55,126 nucleotides of DNA from an uncultured Bacteroides sp. (lineage in GTDB: Bacteria; Bacteroidota; Bacteroidia; Bacteroidales; Bacteroidaceae), in assembly GCA_949285025.1 (NCBI GenBank), contig CASDXG010000061.1, positions 1-55,126 of the forward strand. Reading direction: 5' to 3'. A model generated the notes under the pieces. It saw only the letters and a list, made by a program, of their open reading frames with translations. It was not told where the DNA came from and did not search any database. The translations under genes were made by a program, and so were the position numbers. Each line of letters opens with the position of its first letter. Position 1 is the stretch's first letter. Of this stretch, positions 8,759 to 16,544 are shown piece by piece.

Positions 8759-10180
8759 ATGAAAGAACGTAAATTAGATAATAATAAGGCCCGTTTTTCT
8801 TTATCAAAAGAAGATATTATAAAATTAAAACAAAATGATAATAAAGGCTTGATTTCTTTAGTTAAGGATAATTTGACAAATAGTAATAGTCTGGTTTTTA
8901 TTCTTGAACATTTAGGGCATTTACCCTCAAATTTTGATTATAGTTGGCTTGTTTCTCTTACTACTCATGATAATGAAAATGTAAGATTATTGGCTGTTAA
9001 GAATTTAGCTAAGCAGGCATCTGTTTCTAATATAGAGTTATTGTCAAGAATCCTAGCGGATGATAAGAGCTCTATGGTAAAAAGAGAGGCTGTTTCGGCT
9101 ATAGGGAGAATGAGAGCAACTGTGGCAATCCCATATTTAATTAAGGCACTGGCAGATGAGGATCCTAAAATAGTTTGTCAAGCGATTCGTGGTTTATTAG
9201 TTTTTAAGGGAGATAAAATTGTAGATAAATCTTTGAAGAAACTGAAGAATCATGAGAATGAATTGGTGAGAAATATTGTATCAAAGGAATTTTTTGCAAA
9301 GCGGAAAAATAAATTGCCGGAATTGAGGCATACGGAAACGTATCACTTCTTGGAAAATGTTGTCGTTAATGGAGACGTTAGAGATGTTCTAAAATTTGTT
9401 CCTGATGAAAGTATACATTTAACATTTACATCTCCACCATATTATAATGCCCGCGATTATTCAATATATCCTAGTTATGAAAAGTATTTAAGATTTTTGG
9501 AAGAAGTTTTTAGAGAGACATTTCGAATAACTAAAGAAGGACGTTTTCTTATTGTCAATACTTCTCCTGTGATAATTCCGAGAATCAGTCGTGCGCATTC
9601 CAGTAAACGTTATCCGATTCCATTTGATTTGCACTATTATCTAGTAAATATGGGTTGGGAATTTATAGATGATATTATTTGGGAAAAGCCGGAATATAGT
9701 GTAAAAAATCGCATTGGTGGATTTCAACAACATCGGAAGCCTTTGGCCTATAAGCCTAATAGTATAACAGAATATCTGATGGTATATAGGAAAAAAACAG
9801 ATAGATTAATTGACTGGAATATACATCAGTATGATTCAAACATTGTCGAGGAAAGTAAAGTTAAAGATGGATTTGAAACAACTAATGTATGGAAAATTGC
9901 TCCCAAATCAGATAAAATTCATTCAGCTATCTTTCCTGTTGATTTGTGTAAAAGGGTAATTGAATATTATTCTTTTAAGGGGGATATCGTTTTTGACCCA
10001 TTTGCAGGTAGTGGAACACTGGGGAGAACAGCGAAGTCTTTAGATAGAAAATTTTTTCTTACTGAGAAAGAAGTTAAATATTTTGAGTATATGAAAACTT
10101 TACAGTCAAAAGATAAGCAAACTAAAGGGGACGTAACAAAATTTTTTACACTAGAACAATTTAAAAATAGCCTTCAATGA
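8759..10180 (+). CDS. Type II DNA methyltransferase with N-terminal HEAT repeats
   Basis: 473 residues from ATG 8759 (a TTG two codons earlier is less likely; an AAGGTGAGAG purine stretch precedes). Residues about 35-180 form HEAT-like helical repeats (ENVRLLAVKNLAKQ, MVKREAVSAIGRM, IVCQAIRGLLVFKG). The rest is a beta-class (permuted) amino-methyltransferase: catalytic motif IV TSPPYYNARDYS at about 224-235 and SAM-binding motif I FDPFAGSGTLGR near 411. The (S/T)PPY form fits N4-cytosine or N6-adenine methylation. The stop overlaps the start of the downstream nuclease gene (ATGA), so the pair is translationally coupled; the methylase protects host DNA from that enzyme. Strong A+T bias compared with neighbours suggests transfer. 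Confidence 0.88.
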   Translation: MKERKLDNNKARFSLSKEDIIKLKQNDNKGLISLVKDNLTNSNSLVFILEHLGHLPSNFDYSWLVSLTTHDNENVRLLAVKNLAKQASVSNIELLSRILADDKSSMVKREAVSAIGRMRATVAIPYLIKALADEDPKIVCQAIRGLLVFKGDKIVDKSLKKLKNHENELVRNIVSKEFFAKRKNKLPELRHTETYHFLENVVVNGDVRDVLKFVPDESIHLTFTSPPYYNARDYSIYPSYEKYLRFLEEVFRETFRITKEGRFLIVNTSPVIIPRISRAHSSKRYPIPFDLHYYLVNMGWEFIDDIIWEKPEYSVKNRIGGFQQHRKPLAYKPNSITEYLMVYRKKTDRLIDWNIHQYDSNIVEESKVKDGFETTNVWKIAPKSDKIHSAIFPVDLCKRVIEYYSFKGDIVFDPFAGSGTLGRTAKSLDRKFFLTEKEVKYFEYMKTLQSKDKQTKGDVTKFFTLEQFKNSLQ

Positions 10181-11088
10181 CACTTACAGATCAGGTAATA
10201 AAGAGCATAGTAATGCGTGTAATTAAGTCTCAAGATTACCGTATAGAAGTTGTTAATCTAATTAATGCTGAGTTTTTACAATTTGCGATTGATTTTTTCA
10301 AGCAGGTGGTTAATGCAAAACTTAATTCTGAAGATATAACTATAGAATGGTATAAAAAGGCCTTTTTAAATAAATCGTTATCGTCAGATGAAATTGCAAT
10401 AAACTCAGGTTTGAATAAAAAGACAATTAGCAACATGTATCGTTCTACAACAAGACAGATAGTAATCGAGGCATCAAAAGAACATTTTGATTCTTTATAT
10501 TCCAACATTCAGGCACTTGTTGAAAACGAACATGATATTGACTTGACATTAACAATAAAATTAAAAGGAGTTAGTGTTGATTTAAATGTGAGCGAGAGTC
10601 TTATTATAATAAATACATTAGCTGTGAAGCGTGCAGCTTTGCGGGGAGGTTTATGGAGTACGGCAGGAAAGCGTGCCGAGAAATATTTAATGTTGACGCT
10701 GTGTAAATTGTATAAGGTTGGCAAAGAGTATTATAATGCAGAACATTTTGTTAGAAATAATAATTTGGATGTGGATAGAGAGATTGATTTCTATCTTCAG
10801 AATAATGGTGTTAAGTACAAATGCGAGGTTAAATTGATGGGGCAAGGTAATCCTGAAAGTGCTGATGCGATTATTGCCCGGAGTAGTGATGTCTTTGTTG
10901 CTGATACTCTTTCTCTACAAAATAAAAATCAGTGCGATAATCTTGATATTTGTTGGGTGGCTTGTCGTGATGAGAATGGATATAAACGTTTTAAGTTGGC
11001 TTTGGAAAAGTTTAATATCCCATATACTGATTATAATGGAGATTTAGACCATGATGTTCCGCAAATCCTAGATGAAATATTTGTTTAA
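10177..11088 (+). CDS. Type II restriction endonuclease, PD-ExK fold, possibly CfrBI family
   Basis: 303 residues, overlapping the methyltransferase by four bases. Residues about 55-100 contain a helix-turn-helix-like segment (SLSSDEIAINSGLNKKTISN). The C-terminal half shows a PD-(D/E)xK site: Asp204 in REIDF, then Glu217-x-Lys219 in CEVKL, followed by the invariant-looking MGQGNPESAD. The order, size and neighbour fit a cognate type II enzyme. From memory the core resembles the CfrBI family (cuts CCWWGG, partnered by an N4-cytosine methylase), but this was not tested and the recognition site is unproven. Same low G+C as its partner. Confidence 0.7.
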   Translation: MTLTDQVIKSIVMRVIKSQDYRIEVVNLINAEFLQFAIDFFKQVVNAKLNSEDITIEWYKKAFLNKSLSSDEIAINSGLNKKTISNMYRSTTRQIVIEASKEHFDSLYSNIQALVENEHDIDLTLTIKLKGVSVDLNVSESLIIINTLAVKRAALRGGLWSTAGKRAEKYLMLTLCKLYKVGKEYYNAEHFVRNNNLDVDREIDFYLQNNGVKYKCEVKLMGQGNPESADAIIARSSDVFVADTLSLQNKNQCDNLDICWVACRDENGYKRFKLALEKFNIPYTDYNGDLDHDVPQILDEIFV

Positions 11089-11129
11089 TGCGGGTTGTCT
11101 GTGATTACGGTCCTTCTTTAGAATAATGG

Positions 11130-11161
11130 TTTGGTGTTTTGGAAGGAGAAGTGTAGTTTTG
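11130..11161 (+). promoter_or_regulatory. Canonical Bacteroidota promoter for the SGNH hydrolase gene
   Basis: TTTG at 11130-11133, 20-base spacer, TAGTTTTG at 11154-11161, then the ATG at 11186. Textbook -33/-7 arrangement; marks the border between the restriction island and the housekeeping block. Confidence 0.7.
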
Positions 11162-11185
11162 TCATAAAATAAAAATTGTTTGGAG

Positions 11186-11923
11186 ATGAAAAAGATCGTT
11201 GTTTTTTTATTTGCGTTATGCGGGCTGTGTACAAGTCTGTTTTCCCAGACTTCAAGGGATACTGTATACACACATGAGTTTTTGGAGTTGTATCATGCAG
11301 ATGATTTGAAATGGATGACGCGTGATCAGGTAGCGATAGACCGATATATTGACGAGAACCGTAAGCTGACAGACAAGTCTTGTGACGTACTTTTTCTGGG
11401 GAGTTCTTCAATTAATATGTGGGATGGAATAGAGCAAGACTTTGCTCCTTTGAAAATTATTCGCCGTTCTTATGGAGGATCCGCAGTCCGCGATATGTTA
11501 TATCATTATAATGTGATAGCGCGCGGATATCGTCCGCATGCCATTGTTCTTTATGTAGAGAACGATTTGAGCGGAGATGTCAGACACGATTTGACTGTTG
11601 GTGAGACATTCGATTATCTTCGGGTTTTTGTAAACCGGTTGAAACGCGATTACAAGGGGGTTCCTGTTTATATGTTGTCTTATAAACCATCACCTTCGCG
11701 TGCAAAAATGATTCCGAAGCAGAAGCTGATTAATGCATTGCTGGAAGAATATGCTTCTGTTACTCCCAATGTCTATTTTGTTGATGTCGCATCGTCTATG
11801 TATGACGCTGAAGGAAATTTGCGGCAGGATATTTACAAGCCGGATAAACTGCATTTGAATCGTGAGGGATATAATTTGTGGACTTCTATCCTGAAACCGT
11901 TATTGATGCGTTACAAACAGTGA
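11186..11923 (+). CDS. Secreted SGNH/GDSL-type esterase or lipase-like hydrolase
   Basis: 245 residues from ATG 11186; a TTG two codons upstream is not needed. Signal peptide KKIVVFLFALCGLCTSLFSQ. SGNH blocks are visible: block I VLFLGSSSINMWDG (nucleophile Ser about 73-75), block II RSYGGSAVRDM (oxyanion Gly), block III VLYVENDLSGD (Asn126, in an E-N-D context instead of the usual G-x-N-D), block V KPDKLHLNREGY (catalytic Asp/His). Likely acts in the periplasm on an O-acyl or acetyl ester; the substrate, possibly a polysaccharide or peptidoglycan acetyl group, is unknown. Ends four bases before the next gene, suggesting an operon with it. Confidence 0.82.
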   Translation: MKKIVVFLFALCGLCTSLFSQTSRDTVYTHEFLELYHADDLKWMTRDQVAIDRYIDENRKLTDKSCDVLFLGSSSINMWDGIEQDFAPLKIIRRSYGGSAVRDMLYHYNVIARGYRPHAIVLYVENDLSGDVRHDLTVGETFDYLRVFVNRLKRDYKGVPVYMLSYKPSPSRAKMIPKQKLINALLEEYASVTPNVYFVDVASSMYDAEGNLRQDIYKPDKLHLNREGYNLWTSILKPLLMRYKQ

Positions 11924-11927
11924 TGAG

Positions 11928-13127
11928 ATGAAAGAACTGACTCCGGAGACAAAGGAATTTATCAGGTTGCATCGCTCGGATAATGTGCATGTGCTGGCCC
12001 TTTCCGGCGGTAAAAAGGACATGGTGGATATGGGTGCTGCGATAGAACAAATTGCCGGATGGCAGATTGCTGTGCGGAAAATTCCATCATGGAGTAGGGT
12101 TGAGGGTATAAGATATCCCCGACGTTTGTCTATGGAGCAGTGTTCTTCGGAAATGACAGCGAGGAATAAAGCACTGTTGATAAGCGGTGATTCATTGGTT
12201 GATTTGACAGGAGGGCTTGGGGTAGACTGTGCGTTTTTGGCAACTCGTTTCAAAAATGTCTGTTATGTGGAATGTCAGCCGGATTTATGTGAACTGGCAG
12301 AACATAACTTTTCTGTGCTTAATTTGACCCATATCCGGGTGTGTTGCGCTGATTCTGTCGCATATTTACAGCGGATGGATGCCGTTGATTGTATCTATAT
12401 TGATCCGGCACGTAGAGACAAATACGGGGGGAAAATAATTACCATTTCGGCATGCGTGCCCGATGTCAGTGAGTTGGAGTCATTGCTTGTAGAGAAAGCA
12501 GGGACAGTTTTGGTTAAGTTTTCTCCGATGCTTGACGTAATGTCGGCGTTGAAAGACTTGCATTTTATACGGCAATTCCATATTGTTTCTGTGCAGAATG
12601 AGTGCAAAGAACTGTTGGCGATTCTTCGAAAAGAAACGGCAGAATGTTGTAATGGCGATAAGGACCCTTTGATTGTTTGCGAGGAAATATCTAATGATTC
12701 GACAACTGTGCGATTTGAGTTTACTCGCTCACAGGAAGATACTGCAATTGTGCAATGGGCAGAACAAGTGGAAAGTTATTTGTATGAGCCTTATTCTGCG
12801 CTATTGAAGGCAGGGGCTTTTCGGATTCTGTCGCAGACTTATCACGTCAAGAAATTACACGTAAACAGTCATTTATATACATCCGGAGAGTTGTTCCCTT
12901 TTCCCGGCCGGCGTTTTAAAGTAACAGGTGTCTCGGGATTTGGTAAGAAGGAGTTGAAAACATTCTTGCAGAATGAGCATAAGGCAAATCTTACGGTGCG
13001 TAATTTCCCGTTGTCGGTTGCAGAACTGAGGAAAATGCTGAAATTACAAGATGGAGGAGATTGTTATATCTTTGCTACGACATTGGCTGACGGAAAGCAT
13101 GTTCTGGTGAAGTGTGAAAAACTTTGA
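11928..13127 (+). CDS. THUMP-like domain SAM-dependent methyltransferase
   Basis: 399 residues, cytoplasmic. Central Rossmann methyltransferase: motif I DLTGGLGVDCAFLA at about 86-99, acidic second strand YVECQPDLCELAEHN, and a catalytic-type loop YIDPARRDKYGGK near 156-168. The C-terminal region matches the THUMP-like domain found after the methyltransferase in this Bacteroidota family. THUMP domains bind structured RNA, so a tRNA or rRNA base is the probable substrate, but the modification is not known. Starts four bases after the SGNH gene and is followed by a strong terminator. Confidence 0.82.
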   Translation: MKELTPETKEFIRLHRSDNVHVLALSGGKKDMVDMGAAIEQIAGWQIAVRKIPSWSRVEGIRYPRRLSMEQCSSEMTARNKALLISGDSLVDLTGGLGVDCAFLATRFKNVCYVECQPDLCELAEHNFSVLNLTHIRVCCADSVAYLQRMDAVDCIYIDPARRDKYGGKIITISACVPDVSELESLLVEKAGTVLVKFSPMLDVMSALKDLHFIRQFHIVSVQNECKELLAILRKETAECCNGDKDPLIVCEEISNDSTTVRFEFTRSQEDTAIVQWAEQVESYLYEPYSALLKAGAFRILSQTYHVKKLHVNSHLYTSGELFPFPGRRFKVTGVSGFGKKELKTFLQNEHKANLTVRNFPLSVAELRKMLKLQDGGDCYIFATTLADGKHVLVKCEKL

Positions 13128-13141
13128 TTTGTTATTACTTG

Positions 13142-13184
13142 AAAAACATCCCGATATTTCTGCCAAAATATCGGGATGTTTTTT
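13142..13184. terminator. Bidirectional rho-independent terminator
   Basis: Arms 13142-13159 and 13166-13183 pair around a six-base loop (core CATCCCGATATTT / AAATATCGGGATG), flanked by A5 on one side and T6 on the other. It separates the THUMP-like gene (plus) from sufE (minus) and can serve both. Confidence 0.9.
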
Positions 13185-13203
13185 ACAATTTATGCAGATG
13201 TTC

Positions 13204-13647
13204 TCACTCATTTGCAGGGGCTTCATTCTGCATCGACTTAAATGCGAGGGCATACATGCGCATCTGTTTTACCATTGCCAGCAGCCCGTTGCTGCGTGTG
13301 GGTGAGAGGTGTTCTTTCAGCCCGATGCGGTCAATAAAATAGAGGTCGGCATCGAGTATCTCATCGGGCGTATGTCCGGAGAGTACTTTGATGAGTAATG
13401 TAATAATCCCTTTTACGATAAGAGCATCACTCTCTGCCATAAAGATGACTTTTTCGTCCTGCAAATCGGCTTGTAACCATACGCGGCTTTGGCAGCCGTC
13501 TATCAGGTTCTGTTCGGTTTTATAGGCCGGGTCAAGCGGCTCTTGCTCATTTCCCAAATCAATGAGCAACTGATATTTGTCCATCCAATCATCAAAGTTC
13601 TCAAATTCTTCTATGATTTCATCTTGTATTTCATTGATTGTCTTCAT
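13204..13647 (-). CDS. sufE: SufE-family sulfur acceptor protein
   Basis: 147 residues, the usual SufE length. The conserved NLIDGCQSRVWLQ segment contains Cys52, the residue that receives persulfide sulfur from the cysteine desulfurase SufS and hands it to the SufBCD scaffold for iron-sulfur cluster assembly. Other conserved parts: KYQLLIDLGNE near the N-terminus and FIDRIGLKEHLSPTRSNGL near the C-terminus. Cytoplasmic. It lies 15 bases after the M28 lipoprotein gene in the same direction, with no promoter of its own visible; no suf genes are next to it, which is usual for Bacteroidales. Confidence 0.92.
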   Translation of the reverse strand: MKTINEIQDEIIEEFENFDDWMDKYQLLIDLGNEQEPLDPAYKTEQNLIDGCQSRVWLQADLQDEKVIFMAESDALIVKGIITLLIKVLSGHTPDEILDADLYFIDRIGLKEHLSPTRSNGLLAMVKQMRMYALAFKSMQNEAPANE

Positions 13648-13662
13648 CGTGTCTTGTGATAT

Positions 13663-14667
13663 TTATTTTTCATTATAGATAACGTGCAGTACCGTTTGTC
13701 CGACAGCCTGCAGAACTGTTTTGTCGATATTTTCAAGATTGTCCGATATGGTATGCCATGTAGGGTTGAAGCCTTTGGGAGAGTTCGGGTCAATATCAAC
13801 GATATCAACGCATGGGATTTGACGAAGCCGGTTGACGTAGATATGATCATCGGTTATCTCTCCGCCGGCCTGTTTAATGAAGAGTTCACCGAATCCTAAT
13901 TGATGTGCTGCATTCCATATTTTCTTCATTGCATGATTTGCAGTCCGCATAGAATATCCTTCGTAGTAGAACTTTGCATTCTTCCCACCGACCATGTCAA
14001 GTAATATGCCGAACCTTGCTTTATAATCGGGTGTATGGGGACTTCTCCCCCAGTATTGTGAGCCGAGACACCATGTGTCTTCCTTGTATTCTCCCTGGTA
14101 AAAATCGGGTATTCCATAATCTTCCGAATCGAAAAAGACAATGTCAATGCCGATATTAGGCGCTTGTTTCTGGATTTGACGTGCGATTTCGAGTAACACT
14201 CCTGTACCGCTCGCGCCATCATTGGCTCCGTCAATGGGAGTATGATGGTATTTTTCATCGCCTTCATCGGCATAAGGACGGCTGTCCCAGTGCGCGCACA
14301 GCAGTACGCGTTTTTTTGTTTCCTGATTATAGACTCCGATAATATTGCGGGATTCCAATATTGTCCCGTTGTATGCGGTCAGGTTTGCATGCTGATTATA
14401 TACTTTCGCTCCGAAATGTGCCAGCATCTTTGCTAAATATTCTCCGCAGTTCTTATGTGCTTGAGTGTTTGGAACACGGGGACCGAATTCGGTCTGCTTT
14501 TGGATATATGCGTATGCACTGTCTGTATTAAATACAGGGACCTGCACTTTGTTCGTCTTTTGTGGTTCGTCAGTTATACTGTTTTTGGTCTTACTGCTTC
14601 CGCAAGAGGCAAAGAGAATGCAACCTGACAGAATGATTATACTAAATGTTGGTTTGAATAGATTCAT
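13663..14667 (-). CDS. M28-family lipoprotein, glutaminyl-peptide cyclotransferase type
   Basis: 334 residues. Lipoprotein signal ending LFASC (Cys22). The M28 fold is of the glutaminyl cyclase kind, with a single-zinc active site: Asp150 in DGANDGASG, Glu182-Asp183 in FFDSEDYG, Asp224 in LLDMVGG, and His275 in DDHIYVNRL line up with zinc ligands and catalytic acids of human and bacterial QC. Such enzymes turn N-terminal Gln of secreted proteins into pyroglutamate. In Bacteroidota many exported proteins have Gln right after the signal peptidase I site, and several proteins in this window also do (A-Q at predicted cleavage sites), which fits this role. Sits in the envelope, upstream of sufE. 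Confidence 0.83.
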   Translation of the reverse strand: MNLFKPTFSIIILSGCILFASCGSSKTKNSITDEPQKTNKVQVPVFNTDSAYAYIQKQTEFGPRVPNTQAHKNCGEYLAKMLAHFGAKVYNQHANLTAYNGTILESRNIIGVYNQETKKRVLLCAHWDSRPYADEGDEKYHHTPIDGANDGASGTGVLLEIARQIQKQAPNIGIDIVFFDSEDYGIPDFYQGEYKEDTWCLGSQYWGRSPHTPDYKARFGILLDMVGGKNAKFYYEGYSMRTANHAMKKIWNAAHQLGFGELFIKQAGGEITDDHIYVNRLRQIPCVDIVDIDPNSPKGFNPTWHTISDNLENIDKTVLQAVGQTVLHVIYNEK

Positions 14668-14699
14668 CTTCTTTTTACGTTTGTTTATTCCTTCTGTTG

Positions 14700-14707
14700 C
14701 AAAGGTA
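14700..14707 (-). promoter_or_regulatory. Bacteroidota -7 element for the M28 lipoprotein/sufE unit
   Basis: TACCTTTG on the minus strand, 32 bases before the start codon, immediately after the stop codon of the C26-M19 gene; so the two minus-strand genes need not be one transcript. Confidence 0.5.
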
Positions 14708-14709
14708 TA

Positions 14710-16464
14710 TTAATTTTGAACATCTTTCATTACTCTCAGAAAGTTCTCTCCCCATATTTTGCGGATATCATCTTTATTGTATTTCCGGCTTAGCAGATGG
14801 CGGGTGAAATTGATTAGTTCCGATGCGTCATTACATCCTGTTATGCCTCCGTCCCCATCGAAATCGCTTCCGATTCCCACATGTTCTATTCCCATGATAT
14901 TTATCATGTGGTTTAAGTGTTCTATGGCATCGCAAATGCATGCATTGCCGTCCTTTTTTAAGAATCCTCCATATAAGCAGAGTTGTACGACACCTCCTTT
15001 TTGGGCGATAGTCCGTAATTGTTCATCGGTGAGATTACGTGGATGGTCGCAAAGAGCCCGGCATGAAGAATGAGAACAAATGACCGGTTTCCGACTGACG
15101 TCCAGTGTATCGTAGAACGTTTGCTGACCCGCATGAGAGAGATCGACCATCATTCCTACGCGATTCATCTCTTTTACGACATCTTCTCCAAAGGACGTTA
15201 GCCCGATGTTCTCGTCGTTGTATCGGGCAGAACCGCAAATGTCATTATTTCCATTGTGGCAAAGTGTCATATAGACTACACCCCGTTGCCGGAAACGCGC
15301 AATGTTTTTCAGATCTTTTCCTATGGCATATCCGTTTTCTATGCCCAGCATGATTGCTTTCTTTCCTTGCCCTTTCAGGAAATAAAGGTCTTCAGGTGTA
15401 CGGGCAATACCGATATATGTTTTATTTTGCTCTGCGATTTCTTCTATTTTATCCAGTAAGTCGTTTGCTTTCATGGTTGCAGCCAGGAGCTTTTCCGGGC
15501 TTCGTTCTTCTTGCTTGAGGTAGGCTGCCATGACAATAGTATCGAGATGTCCTTCTGTCATTTTATACAAATCAACCTTAATTTGCGGATCTCTTGTAGC
15601 AAAGTTGATGTTTTTCCCGAAAAACATCGGAGTGTCGCAATGTGAGTCCAGCGTAAGAATTTGTTGATGCAATTCTTTTGCTTTTCGGAAAGAAAGAGCT
15701 TCGCCGATAAGCCAGTCGAAAAGAGGCATCATACATTCGTCATTGTTTGTAATGAAACATTCAGGATGCCATTGTACTCCAAGCATGGATTTGTATTCGG
15801 TGTTCTCTATGGCTTCTATTACTCCGTCGGAGGCTCTTGCCGAAACGCGGAAGCCCGGTGCCGGCTCTTTTACAGCCTGGTGATGAAAAGAATTTACCGG
15901 TAGTAAGGATGTTTTCATGATTCTTTCCAGTAAACTTCCCTGTGATATTTGTACTGTATGCGAAGCAAATGCTCTGTCTAATGTCTGATCGTGCTTGATT
16001 CTTTTGCCATTCATTTGGGAATGAATGTCTTGATATAAGGAACCGCCCAAAGCCGCATTCATGATTTGTATGCCCCTACAGATTCCTAAAACAGGAATCT
16101 GACGATCGGAAGCGAGGCGGGTAAGCAATAATTCTTGGCGGTCACGGTATGGATTGATACCGTGTAGTTCGCAAACGGGCTCTTCTTTTAAGAAAAGCGG
16201 ATTGATATCTGCTCCTCCGGTCAATATAATTCCATCTATCTCATCAAGTAATCCGGAAAGTATGTCGGGGTCATCGAATGGAGGAATGACGACAGGTATT
16301 CCTCCCGCATGCAATACAGAGGAATAATATCCTTGGGCAAGAGTAAGATTTCCTTCGGAAAAATTACCTGTAAGTCCTATTCTTGGTCGGCAGAAGTGTT
16401 TAAACGGTCTGTTGTGAAACGTGGAGTAATCCGATTCAAAGTTGAATGTCTGAAACGTTTTCAT
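14710..16464 (-). CDS. Fused gamma-glutamyl hydrolase (C26) - membrane-dipeptidase-type peptidase (M19)
   Basis: 584 residues, no signal peptide, so cytoplasmic. Residues about 27-255: class I glutamine-amidotransferase-like peptidase C26 (PuuD/gamma-glutamyl-GABA hydrolase type), with nucleophile Cys129 in LGICRGIQIMN and His233/Glu235 in VQWHPE. Residues about 268-584: M19 dipeptidase with HxD metal motif His275/Asp277 (DSHCDTP), bridging Glu in LGIENGYAIG, His in VDLSHAG and CSHSSCR, and Asp in GSDFDGDGG. All catalytic residues look intact in both halves. C26 enzymes remove gamma-linked glutamate; M19 enzymes cut dipeptides including Cys-Gly. Together they could split gamma-glutamyl peptides such as glutathione completely. 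That joint role is inferred. Confidence 0.9.
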   Translation of the reverse strand: MKTFQTFNFESDYSTFHNRPFKHFCRPRIGLTGNFSEGNLTLAQGYYSSVLHAGGIPVVIPPFDDPDILSGLLDEIDGIILTGGADINPLFLKEEPVCELHGINPYRDRQELLLTRLASDRQIPVLGICRGIQIMNAALGGSLYQDIHSQMNGKRIKHDQTLDRAFASHTVQISQGSLLERIMKTSLLPVNSFHHQAVKEPAPGFRVSARASDGVIEAIENTEYKSMLGVQWHPECFITNNDECMMPLFDWLIGEALSFRKAKELHQQILTLDSHCDTPMFFGKNINFATRDPQIKVDLYKMTEGHLDTIVMAAYLKQEERSPEKLLAATMKANDLLDKIEEIAEQNKTYIGIARTPEDLYFLKGQGKKAIMLGIENGYAIGKDLKNIARFRQRGVVYMTLCHNGNNDICGSARYNDENIGLTSFGEDVVKEMNRVGMMVDLSHAGQQTFYDTLDVSRKPVICSHSSCRALCDHPRNLTDEQLRTIAQKGGVVQLCLYGGFLKKDGNACICDAIEHLNHMINIMGIEHVGIGSDFDGDGGITGCNDASELINFTRHLLSRKYNKDDIRKIWGENFLRVMKDVQN

Positions 16465-16489
16465 GAATTGAATTTTCTATGGTTTGAAG

Positions 16490-16497
16490 CAAATATA
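16490..16497 (-). promoter_or_regulatory. -7 element for the C26-M19 gene
   Basis: TATATTTG on the minus strand, 26 bases before the start codon at 16464. It is an exact inverted copy of the plus-strand element at 16522-16529. Confidence 0.6.
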
Positions 16498-16521
16498 ACG
16501 ATATTTTCAGATTTAATTCCG

Positions 16522-16529
16522 TATATTTG
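16522..16529 (+). promoter_or_regulatory. -7 element for the butyrate gene pair
   Basis: TATATTTG (TAnnTTTG), 15 bases before the ATG at 16545, giving a leader of under ten bases. This placement is why the TTG at 16527, inside the element, is rejected as the start codon. Confidence 0.6.
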
Positions 16530-16544
16530 CTAAAAACTGAAGAA

